Shown in pieces: positions 1-9,641 of a DNA stretch of 64,000 nt. Origin of the DNA: Caldimonas tepidiphila (GTDB lineage Bacteria > Pseudomonadota > Gammaproteobacteria > Burkholderiales > Burkholderiaceae_C); the NCBI RefSeq assembly GCF_003569765.1, contig NZ_QXMG01000002.1, positions 62,001 to 126,000 of the forward strand, written 5' to 3'. A program made the translations under genes and the position numbers. How positions within the stretch are numbered: position 1 is the stretch's first letter; every line of letters begins with the position of its first letter. The notes beneath the pieces are model-generated. The model saw only the letters and a program-made list of their open reading frames with translations. It was not told where the DNA came from and made no database searches.

Positions 1-758
1 CGCTCGAAGTTGCGGCTGGTGATCTCGCCGATCTCCTCGGGCGCGAGCCCCTTGAGCTCGGCGAGCTGCTTCGCGACATAGGGAACGTAGGCCGGCGTGT
101 TGGTCTTGCCGCGGTACGGCACCGGCGCCAGGTAGGGACTGTCGGTCTCGATCAGGCAGCGGTCCAGCGGCACCTCGCGCGCCACCTCGCGCAGCTCCTC
201 GGCGTTGCGGAAGGTCAGGATGCCCGAGAAGGAGATGTGGAAGCCGAGCTCGAGCGCGGCGCGCGCCACCTCGCGCGTCTCGGTGAAGCAATGGAACACG
301 CCCCCCGCCTCGCCGCCCTGCTCCTCGCGCAGCAGCCGCAGCGTGTCCTCCGAGGCGCTGCGGGTGTGGATGATCAGCGGCTTGCCGCTCGCGCGCGCCG
401 CACGGATATGCACGCGGAAGCGCTCGCGCTGCCACTCCATCTGCTCGACCGTGCGGCCCTCGAGCCGGTAGTAGTCGAGCCCGGTCTCGCCGATCGCGAC
501 CACGCGCGGCCGCGCCGCCAGCGCGACCAGCTCGTCGACGTCCGGCTCGCGCACGTCCTCGTTGTCCGGGTGCACGCCGACGCTGGCCCAGAGGTTGTCG
601 TGGGCCTGCGCGAGCGCGTGCACCGCCGGGAATTCCTCCATCGTCGTGCAGATGCACAGCGCGCGGTCGACGCGCGCCTCGGCCATCGCGGCGCGCACGG
701 CGTCGAACTGCTGGGCGAGGCCGGGAAACGTCAGGTGGCAATGGGAGTCGACGTACAT
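1..758 (-). CDS. tatD: TatD-family metal-dependent DNase (3' end cut by window)
   Basis: TatD-family hydrolases are TIM-barrel, metal-dependent nucleases/phosphoesterases of the cytoplasm. The protein starts MYVDSHCHL, the N-terminal HxH metal motif. Further metal-site signatures follow in order: GETGLDYY, a His in IIHTR, FHCF and ETDSPYL. About 252 codons are visible; family members have about 255-265, so only the last few residues lie outside the window. The start is the ATG at 756-758, directly before the conserved HxH. It is the last gene of the mltG-tmk-holB-pilZ-tatD run, 100 bp after the PilZ gene, with a strong hairpin in that gap. The family call is firm; the in vivo substrate is unknown. 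Confidence 0.93.
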   Translation of the reverse strand, partial: MYVDSHCHLTFPGLAQQFDAVRAAMAEARVDRALCICTTMEEFPAVHALAQAHDNLWASVGVHPDNEDVREPDVDELVALAARPRVVAIGETGLDYYRLEGRTVEQMEWQRERFRVHIRAARASGKPLIIHTRSASEDTLRLLREEQGGEAGGVFHCFTETREVARAALELGFHISFSGILTFRNAEELREVAREVPLDRCLIETDSPYLAPVPYRGKTNTPAYVPYVAKQLAELKGLAPEEIGEITSRNFE

Positions 759-800
759 GGTGCGGTGGCGCTGGGAGTCTTCGAGGGTGGAAATGGCGAA

Positions 801-839
801 TGCCGTGCCGCGGCCCGTCGCGGGCCGCGAGGCACGGCA
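801..839. repeat. Strong 17-bp-stem hairpin between the PilZ gene and tatD
   Basis: TGCCGTGCC at 801-809 pairs with GGCACGGCA at 831-839, and GCGGCCCG at 810-817 pairs with CGGGCCGC at 821-828. The loop is 3 nt and there is one 2-nt bulge (GA). It lies entirely in the intergenic gap. No T-run follows on either strand, so it could be an mRNA-processing or attenuation structure rather than a classical terminator. Confidence 0.55.
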
Positions 840-858
840 GCGGGACGCCGGCGCGTCG

Positions 859-1254
859 TCAGATCGTCTGCGTGGGCTTCGCGGAGGAGATCGCGGTGCC
901 GAGCATCTGCTCGATCTTGATCTTCAGCACGCGCGACTTGTCGTCGTTCGGGAAGCGCACGCCCACGCCCTGCGTGCGCCCGCCCGAGGCGTTCGGCGGC
1001 GTGATCCAGGCGACCTTGCCCGCCACCGGGTAGCGCTGCGGGTCGTCCGGCAGCGACAGCAGCAGGTAGACGTCGTCGCCGAGCCGGTACTCGCGCGTGG
1101 TCGGCACGAACAGCCCGCCGTCGGTGAAGGCGGGGATGTAGGCGGCGTAAAGGGCAGGCTTCTCGCGGAACGCGAGCTGGATCACGCTGGGCCGGGGGGC
1201 GGCCACCGCGGGCGCGGGGCCGGCAGCGGCGGGTCGGCTGGTCGGGTCGCTCAT
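859..1254 (-). CDS. PilZ domain protein
   Basis: 131 residues. PilZ domains bind c-di-GMP or, in the PilZ/type IV pilus subtype, act as structural partners of PilB and FimX. The gene sits directly after holB, where betaproteobacteria and pseudomonads usually carry pilZ itself. The N-terminus has a Pro/Ala-rich stretch, then a beta-rich core (GGLFVPTTREYRLGDDVY, LPDDPQRYPVAGKVAWITP, TQGVGVRFP). I do not see a clear RxxxR c-di-GMP motif at its start, which fits the non-binding PilZ subtype. The start overlaps the holB stop by 4 nt (ATGA), implying translational coupling. A role in type IV pilus assembly is inferred from position and family. Confidence 0.85.
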   Translation of the reverse strand: MSDPTSRPAAAGPAPAVAAPRPSVIQLAFREKPALYAAYIPAFTDGGLFVPTTREYRLGDDVYLLLSLPDDPQRYPVAGKVAWITPPNASGGRTQGVGVRFPNDDKSRVLKIKIEQMLGTAISSAKPTQTI

Positions 1255-2246
1255 CGCGGGGAGTGTAAGGCGCGGCGTGCCTGCGTCACAAGCGCCTCGG
1301 TCATCAGCCCCGCGTTCCACGGATGATCCGCGTGCCGCGCGGTCTCGCGCAGCTCGCGGGCCCACTCGGTCAGCCGCTCGTGCGAGGGGTGCAGGCCGGC
1401 GAAGGCGGCAGCGTCGAAGTAGCGGGTCGGCGCGCCGACCGCGACGCACAGCGCGTCGTGGCAGAGCTTCTGCAGCGTGTCGAGCAGCAGCGGCGGCGTC
1501 CAGCCGCTGAAGGCGGCGCCCTGCCCGCGCGCCACCTGCTGCGGCAGCCCCTGCCACAGCCGGGCGTCGATGCCCTGTCGCGACAGCTCCAGCGCGGTGA
1601 GCGGCTGCTGGCCGGCCGCGGCGAGCAGCACCGCCGCATCGGCCACGCCCTGCTGCGCGAGCCAGGCCTCGGCGGCCGGCCGCTGCGGCGGCGCGAGGCG
1701 CACCGTCTGGCAGCGGCTGCGGATGGTGGGCAGCAGCGCCTGCGGCGCGCCGGTGCCGAGGACGAAGCGCGCCTGTCCCGGCGGCTCCTCCAGCGTCTTG
1801 AGCAGCGTGTTGGCGGCGATCGCGTTCATGCGGTCGGCCGGGAAGACCAGCACCACCTTGGCGCGGCCGCGCGAGGAGGTCTGCTGCGCGAAGGCGACCG
1901 CCTCGCGCAGCGCGTCGACCTTGATCTCGCGGCTCGGCTTGGTCTTGCTGGCGCGGCTTTCCGAGTCGCCCGCCTCGGCGGTCTCCCAGCCGAGCCCGGC
2001 GCGCAGCGCCTCCGGCAGCAGCACGAGCAGGTCCGGGTGCGTGTGCGCATGCACGAGGCGGCAGCTCGCGCATTCGCCGCAGGGCGTGAGGGACCCGTTC
2101 GACTCGCACAGCCAGGCCTGGGCGAGCGCGAGCGCGAGCTCGAACTGGCCGATGCCTTCCGGGCCGCTGAGCAGCACCGCGTGGCCGCGCTGCGTCGCGA
2201 GCAGCCGCTCGAGCGGCTCGCGCAGCCAGGGCAGCAGCGGGCTCAC
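1251..2246 (-). CDS. holB: DNA polymerase III delta-prime subunit
   Basis: 331 residues, the usual size. Delta-prime is the rigid arm of the clamp loader that places the beta clamp on primed DNA. The P-loop region reads GPEGIGQF, lacking the Walker A Lys, as expected for a subunit that does not hydrolyse ATP. A zinc-ribbon CGECASC follows at about residue 60, and the arginine-finger motif appears as IRSRCQ. The start is GTG at 2244-2246, overlapping the tmk stop by 4 nt (GTGA). The 3' end overlaps the PilZ start by 4 nt. Longer upstream readings of this frame would run deep into tmk and are not credible. Confidence 0.95.
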   Translation of the reverse strand: MSPLLPWLREPLERLLATQRGHAVLLSGPEGIGQFELALALAQAWLCESNGSLTPCGECASCRLVHAHTHPDLLVLLPEALRAGLGWETAEAGDSESRASKTKPSREIKVDALREAVAFAQQTSSRGRAKVVLVFPADRMNAIAANTLLKTLEEPPGQARFVLGTGAPQALLPTIRSRCQTVRLAPPQRPAAEAWLAQQGVADAAVLLAAAGQQPLTALELSRQGIDARLWQGLPQQVARGQGAAFSGWTPPLLLDTLQKLCHDALCVAVGAPTRYFDAAAFAGLHPSHERLTEWARELRETARHADHPWNAGLMTEALVTQARRALHSPR

Positions 2247-2845
2247 AGCCCCCGCTCCCGCAGCGCCGCCTCGACCTGGCGCCACACCGCGTCGCGCTCG
2301 CCCGAGGCGTCGATGCGGGCGAAGCGCGAGGGCTGTGCCTGCGCGCGCGCCGCGTAGCCCGCGGCGACGCGGCGGAAGAACTCGAGCGGCTGCTGCTCGA
2401 AGCGGTCGGGCACGCGCGCACCCGCCAGCCGCCCGGCGGCGATCTCGGGCGGCAGGTCGAACCACAGCGTCAGGTCCGGCTGGCGGCCCTGCTGCACCCA
2501 GCCCTCGAGCGTCTCGAGCACGCCGAGGTCGAAGCCGCGTCCGCCGCCCTGGTAGGCGAAGGTGGCGTCGGTGAAGCGGTCGCAGACCACGGCCGCGCCG
2601 CGCGCGAGCGCCGGCTCGATCAGCTGGCGCAGGTGGTCGCGGCGCCCCGCGAAGATCAGCAGCGCCTCGGTGAGCGCATCCATCGGGCGGTGCAGCACCA
2701 GTTCGCGCAGCGTCTCGGCGAGCTCGGTGCCGCCCGGCTCGCGGCTCAGCACCACCTCGCGGCCCGCGGTGCGCAGCCGCTCGGCCACTGCCGCGATATG
2801 GGTGGACTTGCCGGCCCCGTCGATGCCTTCGAAGGTGATGAACAT
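2243..2845 (-). CDS. tmk: Thymidylate (dTMP) kinase
   Basis: 200 residues. It phosphorylates dTMP to dTDP in the cytoplasm, an essential step of dTTP synthesis. The P-loop GIDGAGKST is at residues 7-15. EPGGTELAE and the DR-type substrate motif in [17 protein letters not shown] are intact. The start is the ATG at 2843-2845, 5 bp after the mltG stop, and the end overlaps holB by 4 nt. Order and spacing match the conserved mltG-tmk-holB operon of proteobacteria. Confidence 0.97.
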   Translation of the reverse strand: MFITFEGIDGAGKSTHIAAVAERLRTAGREVVLSREPGGTELAETLRELVLHRPMDALTEALLIFAGRRDHLRQLIEPALARGAAVVCDRFTDATFAYQGGGRGFDLGVLETLEGWVQQGRQPDLTLWFDLPPEIAAGRLAGARVPDRFEQQPLEFFRRVAAGYAARAQAQPSRFARIDASGERDAVWRQVEAALRERGL

Positions 2846-2850
2846 GGATG

Positions 2851-3840
2851 TCAGCGGCCTCGCTGGTACTGGTTGACCGCGCGGTTGTGCTCGGCGAGCG
2901 TCTCGCTGAAGACGCTGCTGCCGTCGCCGCGCGAGACGAAGTAGAGCGCCTTCGTGCGCTCGGGCTGCACGGCCGCGCGCAGCGAGGCCTTGCCGGGGAT
3001 CGAGATCGGCGTCGGCGGCAGGCCGCGGCGCAGGTAGGTGTTGTAGGGGTTGTCCTCGGCCTGCAGGTCGCGCTTGCGCAGGTTGCCGTCGAAGCCGGCG
3101 CCGAGCCCGTAGATCACGGTCGGGTCGGTCTGCAGCGGCATGCCCAGGCGCAGCCGGTTCACGAACACGCCGGCGACGCGCGCGCGGTCGCCTTCCTGCC
3201 CGGTCTCCTTCTCGACGATCGACGCGAGGATCAGCGCCTCGGCGGGCGACTTCAGCGGCAGCGTCTCGTCGCGCGTCGCCCAGGCCTGCTCGAGGTTGCG
3301 CTGCATCGCGCGGTGCGCGCGCCGCAGCACATCGAGGTCGCTGCTGCCGCGGCTGTAGGCGTAGGTGTCGGGGAAGAACTGGCCTTCCGGATGCCGGCCC
3401 GGCAGATCGAGTGCGGCCATCAGCTCCGCGTCGCTCATCTTCGCCGACAGCGGCTGCAGCCCCTCGGCGCGCGCGAGCTCGGCGCGCACCTGGCGGAAGT
3501 TCCAGCCCTCGATCAGCCGCAGCGTGACCAGCGTCTCGTCGCCCTGCACCATCTTCGTCAGCAGCTCGCGCGGCGTGACGCCGGGCCGGATCTCGTAGCT
3601 ACCGGCACGGATGCGCCGCGCCTGGCCCGACCAGCGGAACCACTCGTAGAGCAGCGTCGGCGAGGTCTGCACGCCCGCCTGCACCCAGCCCTGCGCGATG
3701 CTGCGCGGCGTGCTGCCGGGCCCGACCGAGTATTCGACCGTCGGGGCGGCGAGATCCAGCGGCCGGTGCAGCCACCACAGCGCGGCGCCCCCGAGCAGCA
3801 AGGCCAGCATCACAAGCAGGGTCAGCAGACGTCTGAGCAT
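2851..3840 (-). CDS. mltG: Endolytic murein transglycosylase MltG
   Basis: 329 residues. MltG cleaves nascent glycan strands at the inner membrane and is thought to set peptidoglycan strand length. One N-terminal membrane segment ([19 protein letters not shown], residues 5-23) is followed by a LysM-like region and the YceG catalytic domain. The catalytic Glu lies in ASIVEKETG, and DPTVIYGLG and [14 protein letters not shown] are conserved. I chose the ATG at 3838-3840 because it sits right before the membrane anchor; a longer frame upstream would overlap the divergent ygfZ. First gene of the tmk-holB-pilZ-tatD operon. Confidence 0.94.
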   Translation of the reverse strand: MLRRLLTLLVMLALLLGGAALWWLHRPLDLAAPTVEYSVGPGSTPRSIAQGWVQAGVQTSPTLLYEWFRWSGQARRIRAGSYEIRPGVTPRELLTKMVQGDETLVTLRLIEGWNFRQVRAELARAEGLQPLSAKMSDAELMAALDLPGRHPEGQFFPDTYAYSRGSSDLDVLRRAHRAMQRNLEQAWATRDETLPLKSPAEALILASIVEKETGQEGDRARVAGVFVNRLRLGMPLQTDPTVIYGLGAGFDGNLRKRDLQAEDNPYNTYLRRGLPPTPISIPGKASLRAAVQPERTKALYFVSRGDGSSVFSETLAEHNRAVNQYQRGR

Positions 3841-3940
3841 CGTCGGAAGCGGCGGATGACGGATTCGGGAACGGCGGGCCGGCGGGGAGGAACTTCTCCC
3901 GGCGTCCCGGTGGCGAAAGGCCGGGGATGATAATGGAGCA

Positions 3941-4885
3941 ATGAGTAATCCCACACCAGACACCGCACTCCAGGGGGCCGTCGCACTCACCCATCTGGGC
4001 GTGATCGCCGCCGATGGCGAGGATGCCGCGAAGTTCCTGCACGGCCAGCTGACCAACGATTTCCTGAAGCTCCCGCCCGGCGAGGCGAGGCTGGCGGGCT
4101 TCTGTACGGCCAAGGGCCGCCTGATGGCGAGCTTCATCGGCTGGAAGCCGGCGGCCGACCGCGTGCTGCTGGTGTGCAGCGCGGACCTGCTGCCGCCCAC
4201 GCTCAAGCGTCTGTCGATGTTCGTGCTGCGCGCGAAGGCACGGCTGAGCGACGCGAGTGCCGCGCTGCGCCTCGTCGGCCTCGCCGGCCCGGCGGCGCAG
4301 ACCTGGCTCGGCGCGGACGCGCCCGCGGCGCCCTGGCAGGTGCGCGAGCGCGATGGCGCGAGCGTGCTGCGCCTGCCGGGTGCCGCCGGCGTGGCACGCT
4401 ACCTGTGGTGCGCGCCGGCGCAGCAGCCGTCGCCCGAGGTGGAGTTGCCCGCGCTGCCGCTGCCGGCCTGGCAGTGGCTGGAGGTGCGCAGCGGCGTGCC
4501 GACCGTGGTCGCCGCGACCGTCGAGCAGTTCGTGCCGCAGATGGTCAACCTCGAGGTCGTGGGCGGCGTGAACTTCCAGAAGGGCTGCTATCCGGGCCAG
4601 GAGGTGGTCGCGCGCAGCCAGTACCGCGGCACGCTCAAGCGCCGCGGCTTCATCGTCCACGGCGACGTACCGCTCGCGCCCGGCCAGGAGATCTTCCACA
4701 GCGCCGATCCCGGCCAGCCCGGCGGCCTCGTCGCCAATGCGGCACCGGCCCCGGACGGCGGCTGGTCGGCCTTCGCCGAGCTGAAGATCGCGGCCACCGA
4801 GGGCGGAACGCTCCATGCTGGCGCAGCGGACGGGCCGCTGCTGCGGCTCGAGCCCCTGCCCTACGAACTGCCGGCACAGGCCTGA
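3941..4885 (+). CDS. ygfZ: Folate-binding protein YgfZ (tRNA-modification/Fe-S maintenance)
   Basis: 314 residues. YgfZ/IBA57 proteins resemble the GcvT aminomethyltransferase fold, bind tetrahydrofolate and help maintain certain Fe-S enzymes such as MiaB. The diagnostic motif KGCYPGQE, with its functionally important Cys, is followed by VVARSQYRG. The gene is divergent from mltG. GGAG lies only 2 nt before the ATG, a very short spacing. A GATAAT hexamer at 3929-3934 lies so close to the ATG that a transcript from it would be nearly leaderless, but I see no good -35. Confidence 0.92.
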   Translation: MSNPTPDTALQGAVALTHLGVIAADGEDAAKFLHGQLTNDFLKLPPGEARLAGFCTAKGRLMASFIGWKPAADRVLLVCSADLLPPTLKRLSMFVLRAKARLSDASAALRLVGLAGPAAQTWLGADAPAAPWQVRERDGASVLRLPGAAGVARYLWCAPAQQPSPEVELPALPLPAWQWLEVRSGVPTVVAATVEQFVPQMVNLEVVGGVNFQKGCYPGQEVVARSQYRGTLKRRGFIVHGDVPLAPGQEIFHSADPGQPGGLVANAAPAPDGGWSAFAELKIAATEGGTLHAGAADGPLLRLEPLPYELPAQA

Positions 4886-4905
4886 GCGCTGCCCTTCCCT
4901 GCGAC

Positions 4906-5199
4906 ATGCGGCGGCTGTTCATCTATTACCGCGTCCTGCCGGAACGGGCCGGCGAGACGCTGGTGGCGCTGCAGGCCCTGCAGCAGCAGGCCTGCGCCCG
5001 GTTTGCGGGCCTGCAGGCGGAGCTGCTGCGGCGTCCCGAGGAAAAGGACGGCCTGCAGACCTGGATGGAGACCTATTCCCATCCTGACGGGGTGCCGGCG
5101 TCGGCGGAGTCCTGGCTTTGCGACGAGGCCTTGCGCGCCGGTGTCTTGGGGATCCAGGGAAACATGTATGTTGAAGTATTTGTTCCATGTGCCTCGTAG
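4906..5199 (+). CDS. DUF4936-type small protein
   Basis: 97 residues, cytoplasmic, no signal or membrane segment. It looks like the DUF4936 family found mainly in betaproteobacteria, often beside ygfZ or NRDE genes. Features include IYYRVL near the N-terminus, a region rich in Gln/Leu, an ETYSHP stretch and the C-terminal VEVFVPCAS. The fold is probably ferredoxin-like (inference from alternating strands and helices). Start ATG at 4906, 20 bp after ygfZ. The 3' end overlaps the next gene by 13 nt, so the three genes probably form one operon. Function unknown. Confidence 0.75.
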   Translation: MRRLFIYYRVLPERAGETLVALQALQQQACARFAGLQAELLRRPEEKDGLQTWMETYSHPDGVPASAESWLCDEALRAGVLGIQGNMYVEVFVPCAS

Positions 5200-6026
5200 C
5201 CCTGGCCCTTGACGTTCACCCGCGCTTCCCGCTCGTGCTGGCGTCGAACCGCGACGAGTTCTTCGAGCGGCCCGCCGCGCTGCTGGACTGGTGGACGCCC
5301 GAAGGCGCCAGCCGCCCGGTGCTCGGCGGCCGCGACCTGAGGAACGGCGGCACCTGGATGGCGCTGAGCGCCGGGGGCCGCCTCGCGCTCGTCACCAACG
5401 TGCGCAACCCCGCCGACAACGACGCCGCCGCGCCCTCGCGCGGCGAGATCGTCACCGATTGGCTGGCCGGCGCCCACTCCCTCGACGCCTTCGGCCCCCG
5501 GCTGCTCGCGCGCGGCTACAACGGCGTCAACCTGCTGGCCGCCGATCTCGCCGCGAACCCGGGCTGGACCTGGATGTCGAACCGCGCCGGGCCGCCGCAG
5601 CGGCTCGCGCACGGCGTGCACGGCCTCTCCAATGCCCGGCTCGACACGCCCTGGCCGAAGGTGGAGCGGCTGAAAGGCCGCCTGCAGGAGGCGCTCGCCA
5701 CGGCGCGCTCGGCCGACGCGCTCGCCGAATCGCTGTTCCACGCCCTCGCCGACCGCACCGTCCCGGCAGACTCGGAGCTGCCATCGACCGGCGTGCCGAC
5801 CGAGTGGGAGCGCTGGCTCGCCCCGGCCTTCATCCGCACGCCCGACGCTCGCTACGGCACGCGCTGCTCGACGCTGCTGATCGCCGAGCGCATGGCCGAC
5901 GGCGCTCTCTTCACCCGGCTGATCGAGCGCAGCCACGCGCCGGGCGACGGTCTGCCGGCGACCGAGCGGCGCGTCGAGCTGCCGGACTGGCCGCCGCGCC
6001 CCCCTGCCCTGCCCGGCCGGCGCTGA
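5187..6026 (+). CDS. NRDE-family (TANGO2-like) protein
   Basis: 279 residues, the usual size of the NRDE/TANGO2 family. These proteins have an N-terminal-nucleophile-like fold. Eukaryotic TANGO2 is linked to haem and lipid homeostasis; the bacterial role is unclear. Cys2 follows the start Met (MCLVAL), as in the family, and the signature SNRDEFFERP is intact, followed by GGRDLRNGGTW and NVRNP. The start is fixed by the conserved MCL and overlaps the upstream gene. Convergent with the fusion gene at 6057, with only 30 bp between them. Confidence 0.9.
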   Translation: MCLVALALDVHPRFPLVLASNRDEFFERPAALLDWWTPEGASRPVLGGRDLRNGGTWMALSAGGRLALVTNVRNPADNDAAAPSRGEIVTDWLAGAHSLDAFGPRLLARGYNGVNLLAADLAANPGWTWMSNRAGPPQRLAHGVHGLSNARLDTPWPKVERLKGRLQEALATARSADALAESLFHALADRTVPADSELPSTGVPTEWERWLAPAFIRTPDARYGTRCSTLLIAERMADGALFTRLIERSHAPGDGLPATERRVELPDWPPRPPALPGRR

Positions 6027-6056
6027 GCGGTCGCGCCCGCAGAGCCGCGCTGGCGC

Positions 6057-6914
6057 CTACAGCGGCGCCACCATCTCGATGTGGTCGATGCCCGCCTCCT
6101 CGAACTCGGGCCCGCGCCGCGCGAAGCCGGCCCGCGCATAGAAGGACGCGGCCGAGGTCTGCGCGTGCAGCAGCACCTCCCGGTCGCCGCGCGCCCTCGC
6201 CGCCTGCATCAGCGCGTCGAGCACCGCGCGGCCGATGCCGCCGCCTCGCATGCTGCGGTGCACCGCCATGCGGCCGATCTTCGCGACGCCAGGCACATGC
6301 TCGAGCAGCCGGCCGGTCGCGAGCGGCTGGCCCAGGCGGTTGTAGGCCACCGCGTGCAGGCAGTCGGTGTCGGCCTCGTCCCACTCCAGCTCGGCCGGGA
6401 TGCGCTGCTCGCCGATGAACACCGCGGTGCGGATCGCGTGCGCGTCCTCGCCGAGCTCGGACCAGAGGCCGGTGCGCACCTGCACCATCGCCGCGCCGGA
6501 CTCGTAGCCGGTGAGGAGCTCCCGCAGCGGCTGCGGCAGCGGCGCCGATTTCTGCGTCGCCGGGTCGGCATGGACGTAGACCAGCTCCCCGCTCACGAGC
6601 AGCTCGTCCTGGCGGAACACCCCGGCCGAGAAGCGCAGCGACGAGTTGCCGAGGTGCGCGCACTTCAGCCCCACCTCGAGCAGGTCGTCGTAGCGCGCCG
6701 ACGCGTGGTACTCGAGCGTCGCCTTCTTCACGTAGAGGTCGCCGCCGAAGCGCTCGAAGGCCTCGGGGTAAGGCAGCGCCAGCGCGCGCCAGTAGTCGGC
6801 GATCGCGGTGTCGAGGTACATCAGGTAGTGCCCGTTGAAGACGATCTTCTGGGCGTCCACCTCGGCGTAGCGCACGCGCAGGCGCGCCAGGAATCGGAAA
6901 TCGCTGCGTTTCAT
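6057..6914 (-). CDS. Fusion: YbgC-type acyl-CoA thioesterase plus GNAT acetyltransferase
   Basis: 285 residues in two domains. Residues 1-135 are a hotdog-fold thioesterase of the YbgC/FcbC type: YAEVDAQKIVFNGHYLMYLD carries the catalytic-Asp region, and VKKATLEYHASARYDD follows. Residues 145-285 are a GNAT N-acetyltransferase: RTAVFIGEQRIPAELEWDE, then the acetyl-CoA loop HRSMRGGGIGRAVLDAL and YARAGFARRGPEFEEAG, like the ElaA/YjgM group. Start ATG at 6912-6914, overlapping the upstream esterase stop by 4 nt. The fused domains suggest one route that both releases an acyl group and acetylates a small molecule; the substrate is unknown. Confidence 0.88.
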   Translation of the reverse strand: MKRSDFRFLARLRVRYAEVDAQKIVFNGHYLMYLDTAIADYWRALALPYPEAFERFGGDLYVKKATLEYHASARYDDLLEVGLKCAHLGNSSLRFSAGVFRQDELLVSGELVYVHADPATQKSAPLPQPLRELLTGYESGAAMVQVRTGLWSELGEDAHAIRTAVFIGEQRIPAELEWDEADTDCLHAVAYNRLGQPLATGRLLEHVPGVAKIGRMAVHRSMRGGGIGRAVLDALMQAARARGDREVLLHAQTSAASFYARAGFARRGPEFEEAGIDHIEMVAPL

Positions 6915-7858
6915 GCTTGCAGGTGCTCCTTGAGTGCGTCGGCGGCGCTCGCCTGGGCCGTGCGGGCCTCGGGAATCGCGCGGCCCATCTTGATGAAGTC
7001 GTGCGTGACGCCGCGCCAGATCTCGAGCTGCACCGGCACGCCGGCCATGCGCAGCTTGTCGGCGTAGGCCACGCCCTCGTCGACCAGCGGGTCGCACTCG
7101 GCGAGGCCGACCCAGGCAGGCGCGACGCCTTCCACGTCGTCGGCCTCCAGCGGCGCGAAGCGCCAGTCGCGGCGGTGCGGGTGGTCGATGTAGTGGCCGA
7201 AGAACCAGTCGATGCTCGCCGCGTCGAGCAGGAAGCCCTGCGCGAAGAGGCGGTGCGAGGCGGTGTCCTGGTGCGCGGTGGTGCCGGGCGTGATCAGCAA
7301 CTGCAGCGCGAGCGGCAGCCCGGCGTCGCGCGCGAGGATCGCGCAGACCGCCGCGAGCGTGCCGCCGGCGCTGTCGCCGCCCACTGCGAGCCGGCTGCCG
7401 TCGAGCCCGAGCGAGGCGGCCTCGCGCGCGAGCCACTGCAAGGCCGCCCAGGCGTCGTCCACCGCGGTCGGAAAGCGATGCTCGGGCGCGAGCCGATACT
7501 CGACCGACACCACCGCACAGCCGCTGCGCAGCGCGAGTTGCCGGCACAGGCTGTCGTGCGTCTCCAGCCCGCCGATCGTGAAGCCGCCGCCGTGCAGGTA
7601 GAGCAGCACCGGCAGTCGGTCCTCCGAGTCCGCATAGAGCCGTGCCGGCAGCCCGGCCCCCGGCACCGGGAGCCGGAAGTCCTGCACGCGCGCCAGCGGC
7701 GCGCGCGGCAGGTCCAGCACCTCGGCGCCCGCCTGGTAGGCCGCCCTCGCCTGCTGCGGCGTCAACGCGTGGAAGGGCGGGCGGTTGGCGCGGCGGATGC
7801 GGTCGAGCACGCCGCTCATCTGCGGCGTCAGCAGCGCGGTGGCGCGGGAGCGGCTCAT
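6911..7858 (-). CDS. HSL-family alpha/beta-hydrolase (esterase)
   Basis: 315 residues. It belongs to the hormone-sensitive-lipase (Aes/LipH) esterase family. Visible: oxyanion motif HGGGF, nucleophile GDSAGG, catalytic Asp in ECDPLVDEG and His in VTHDF. It is complete and looks active. There is no signal peptide, so it is a cytoplasmic carboxylesterase for short acyl esters (family knowledge). Start ATG at 7856-7858. It is translationally coupled to the thioesterase-GNAT fusion (4-nt overlap), which suggests a shared acyl-group task. Divergent from the alcohol dehydrogenase. Confidence 0.92.
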   Translation of the reverse strand: MSRSRATALLTPQMSGVLDRIRRANRPPFHALTPQQARAAYQAGAEVLDLPRAPLARVQDFRLPVPGAGLPARLYADSEDRLPVLLYLHGGGFTIGGLETHDSLCRQLALRSGCAVVSVEYRLAPEHRFPTAVDDAWAALQWLAREAASLGLDGSRLAVGGDSAGGTLAAVCAILARDAGLPLALQLLITPGTTAHQDTASHRLFAQGFLLDAASIDWFFGHYIDHPHRRDWRFAPLEADDVEGVAPAWVGLAECDPLVDEGVAYADKLRMAGVPVQLEIWRGVTHDFIKMGRAIPEARTAQASAADALKEHLQA

Positions 7859-7939
7859 CGGCTGGCGGCGCGCAGGACGTGCGCGGGGCGAGGCAGGCTG
7901 GCGGCCCGGAACGGATGGCTCATGCAGGGATTCTTTACT

Positions 7940-7955
7940 GGCAGCGCACGCTGCC
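7940..7955. promoter_or_regulatory. Inverted repeat, candidate operator between divergent genes
   Basis: GGCAGCG-CA-CGCTGCC is a 7-bp perfect inverted repeat with a 2-bp centre, in the 180-bp gap between the divergent esterase and alcohol dehydrogenase genes. Its place suits a shared regulator-binding site. No regulator gene is adjacent, and in DNA this GC-rich a chance palindrome is possible. Confidence 0.3.
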
Positions 7956-8038
7956 CGGGCCGCGAGTTTGCCATGTGGCGCGCGCCGTGCCGGCCGAGCA
8001 GAATCGACCGCAACCCACACCGCATGGAGACCCCGCCG

Positions 8039-9175
<1,137 letters not shown>

Positions 9176-9199
9176 GACGGGGGTGAGGATGCGCCCGCG

Positions 9200-9222
9200 C
9201 GCCGGCGGCCTTGGTGCCGGCG
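9200..9222. terminator. Hairpin between convergent genes
   Basis: CGCCGGC (9200-9206) pairs with GCCGGCG (9216-9222) over a 9-nt loop, in the short gap between the convergent dehydrogenase and monooxygenase genes. It is placed as a bidirectional terminator, but neither strand has a T-run after it. Confidence 0.35.
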
Positions 9223-9238
9223 GCGGGAGCAGCGGGCT

Positions 9239-9541
9239 TCAGAGCACCGCGTCGAACAGCTCGAGCTGCGGCGGGCCCAGGTAGAGGTCGCGCTGCTGGC
9301 CGGCGTTGGCGTGCGCCATGCGGAAGGCCTCCGAGCGCGTCCAGGCCTCGAAGGCCTCGCGCGAGTCCCACACCGAGTGCGACGCGAACAGCGTGTGCTC
9401 CGCGGTGCTCGCGCCCTGCAGCAGGTGGAACTCGCGGAAGCCGGGGACGCCCTTCAGGTGGCTGTCCCGGGTCTTCCAGACCTCGATGAAGTCGGCCTCG
9501 CGGCCGGGGGCGATGCGAAAGCGGTTCATCGCGACGAACAT
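9239..9541 (-). CDS. Antibiotic-biosynthesis-monooxygenase (ABM) domain protein
   Basis: 100 residues with a dimeric ferredoxin-like ABM fold, of the HmoA/IsdG-like group. The N-terminus MNRFRIAPGREADF and the central SVWDSREAFEAWTRSEAF are typical; IsdG-type members degrade haem, others are quinol monooxygenases. I cannot place the axial His/Asn residues well enough to claim haem oxygenase activity. It lies alone between the convergent dehydrogenase and the polysaccharide locus. Confidence 0.83.
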   Translation of the reverse strand: MFVAMNRFRIAPGREADFIEVWKTRDSHLKGVPGFREFHLLQGASTAEHTLFASHSVWDSREAFEAWTRSEAFRMAHANAGQQRDLYLGPPQLELFDAVL

Positions 9542-9641
9542 GGCGGCACTCCTCGCTGGGTGGGGGACGGCGGGCCAGTATGCCGGCTGGGCGCACGACC
9601 TGCCGGCCGTGCACCCCCGAGGCCCGTGCGGGGAATCCGCT

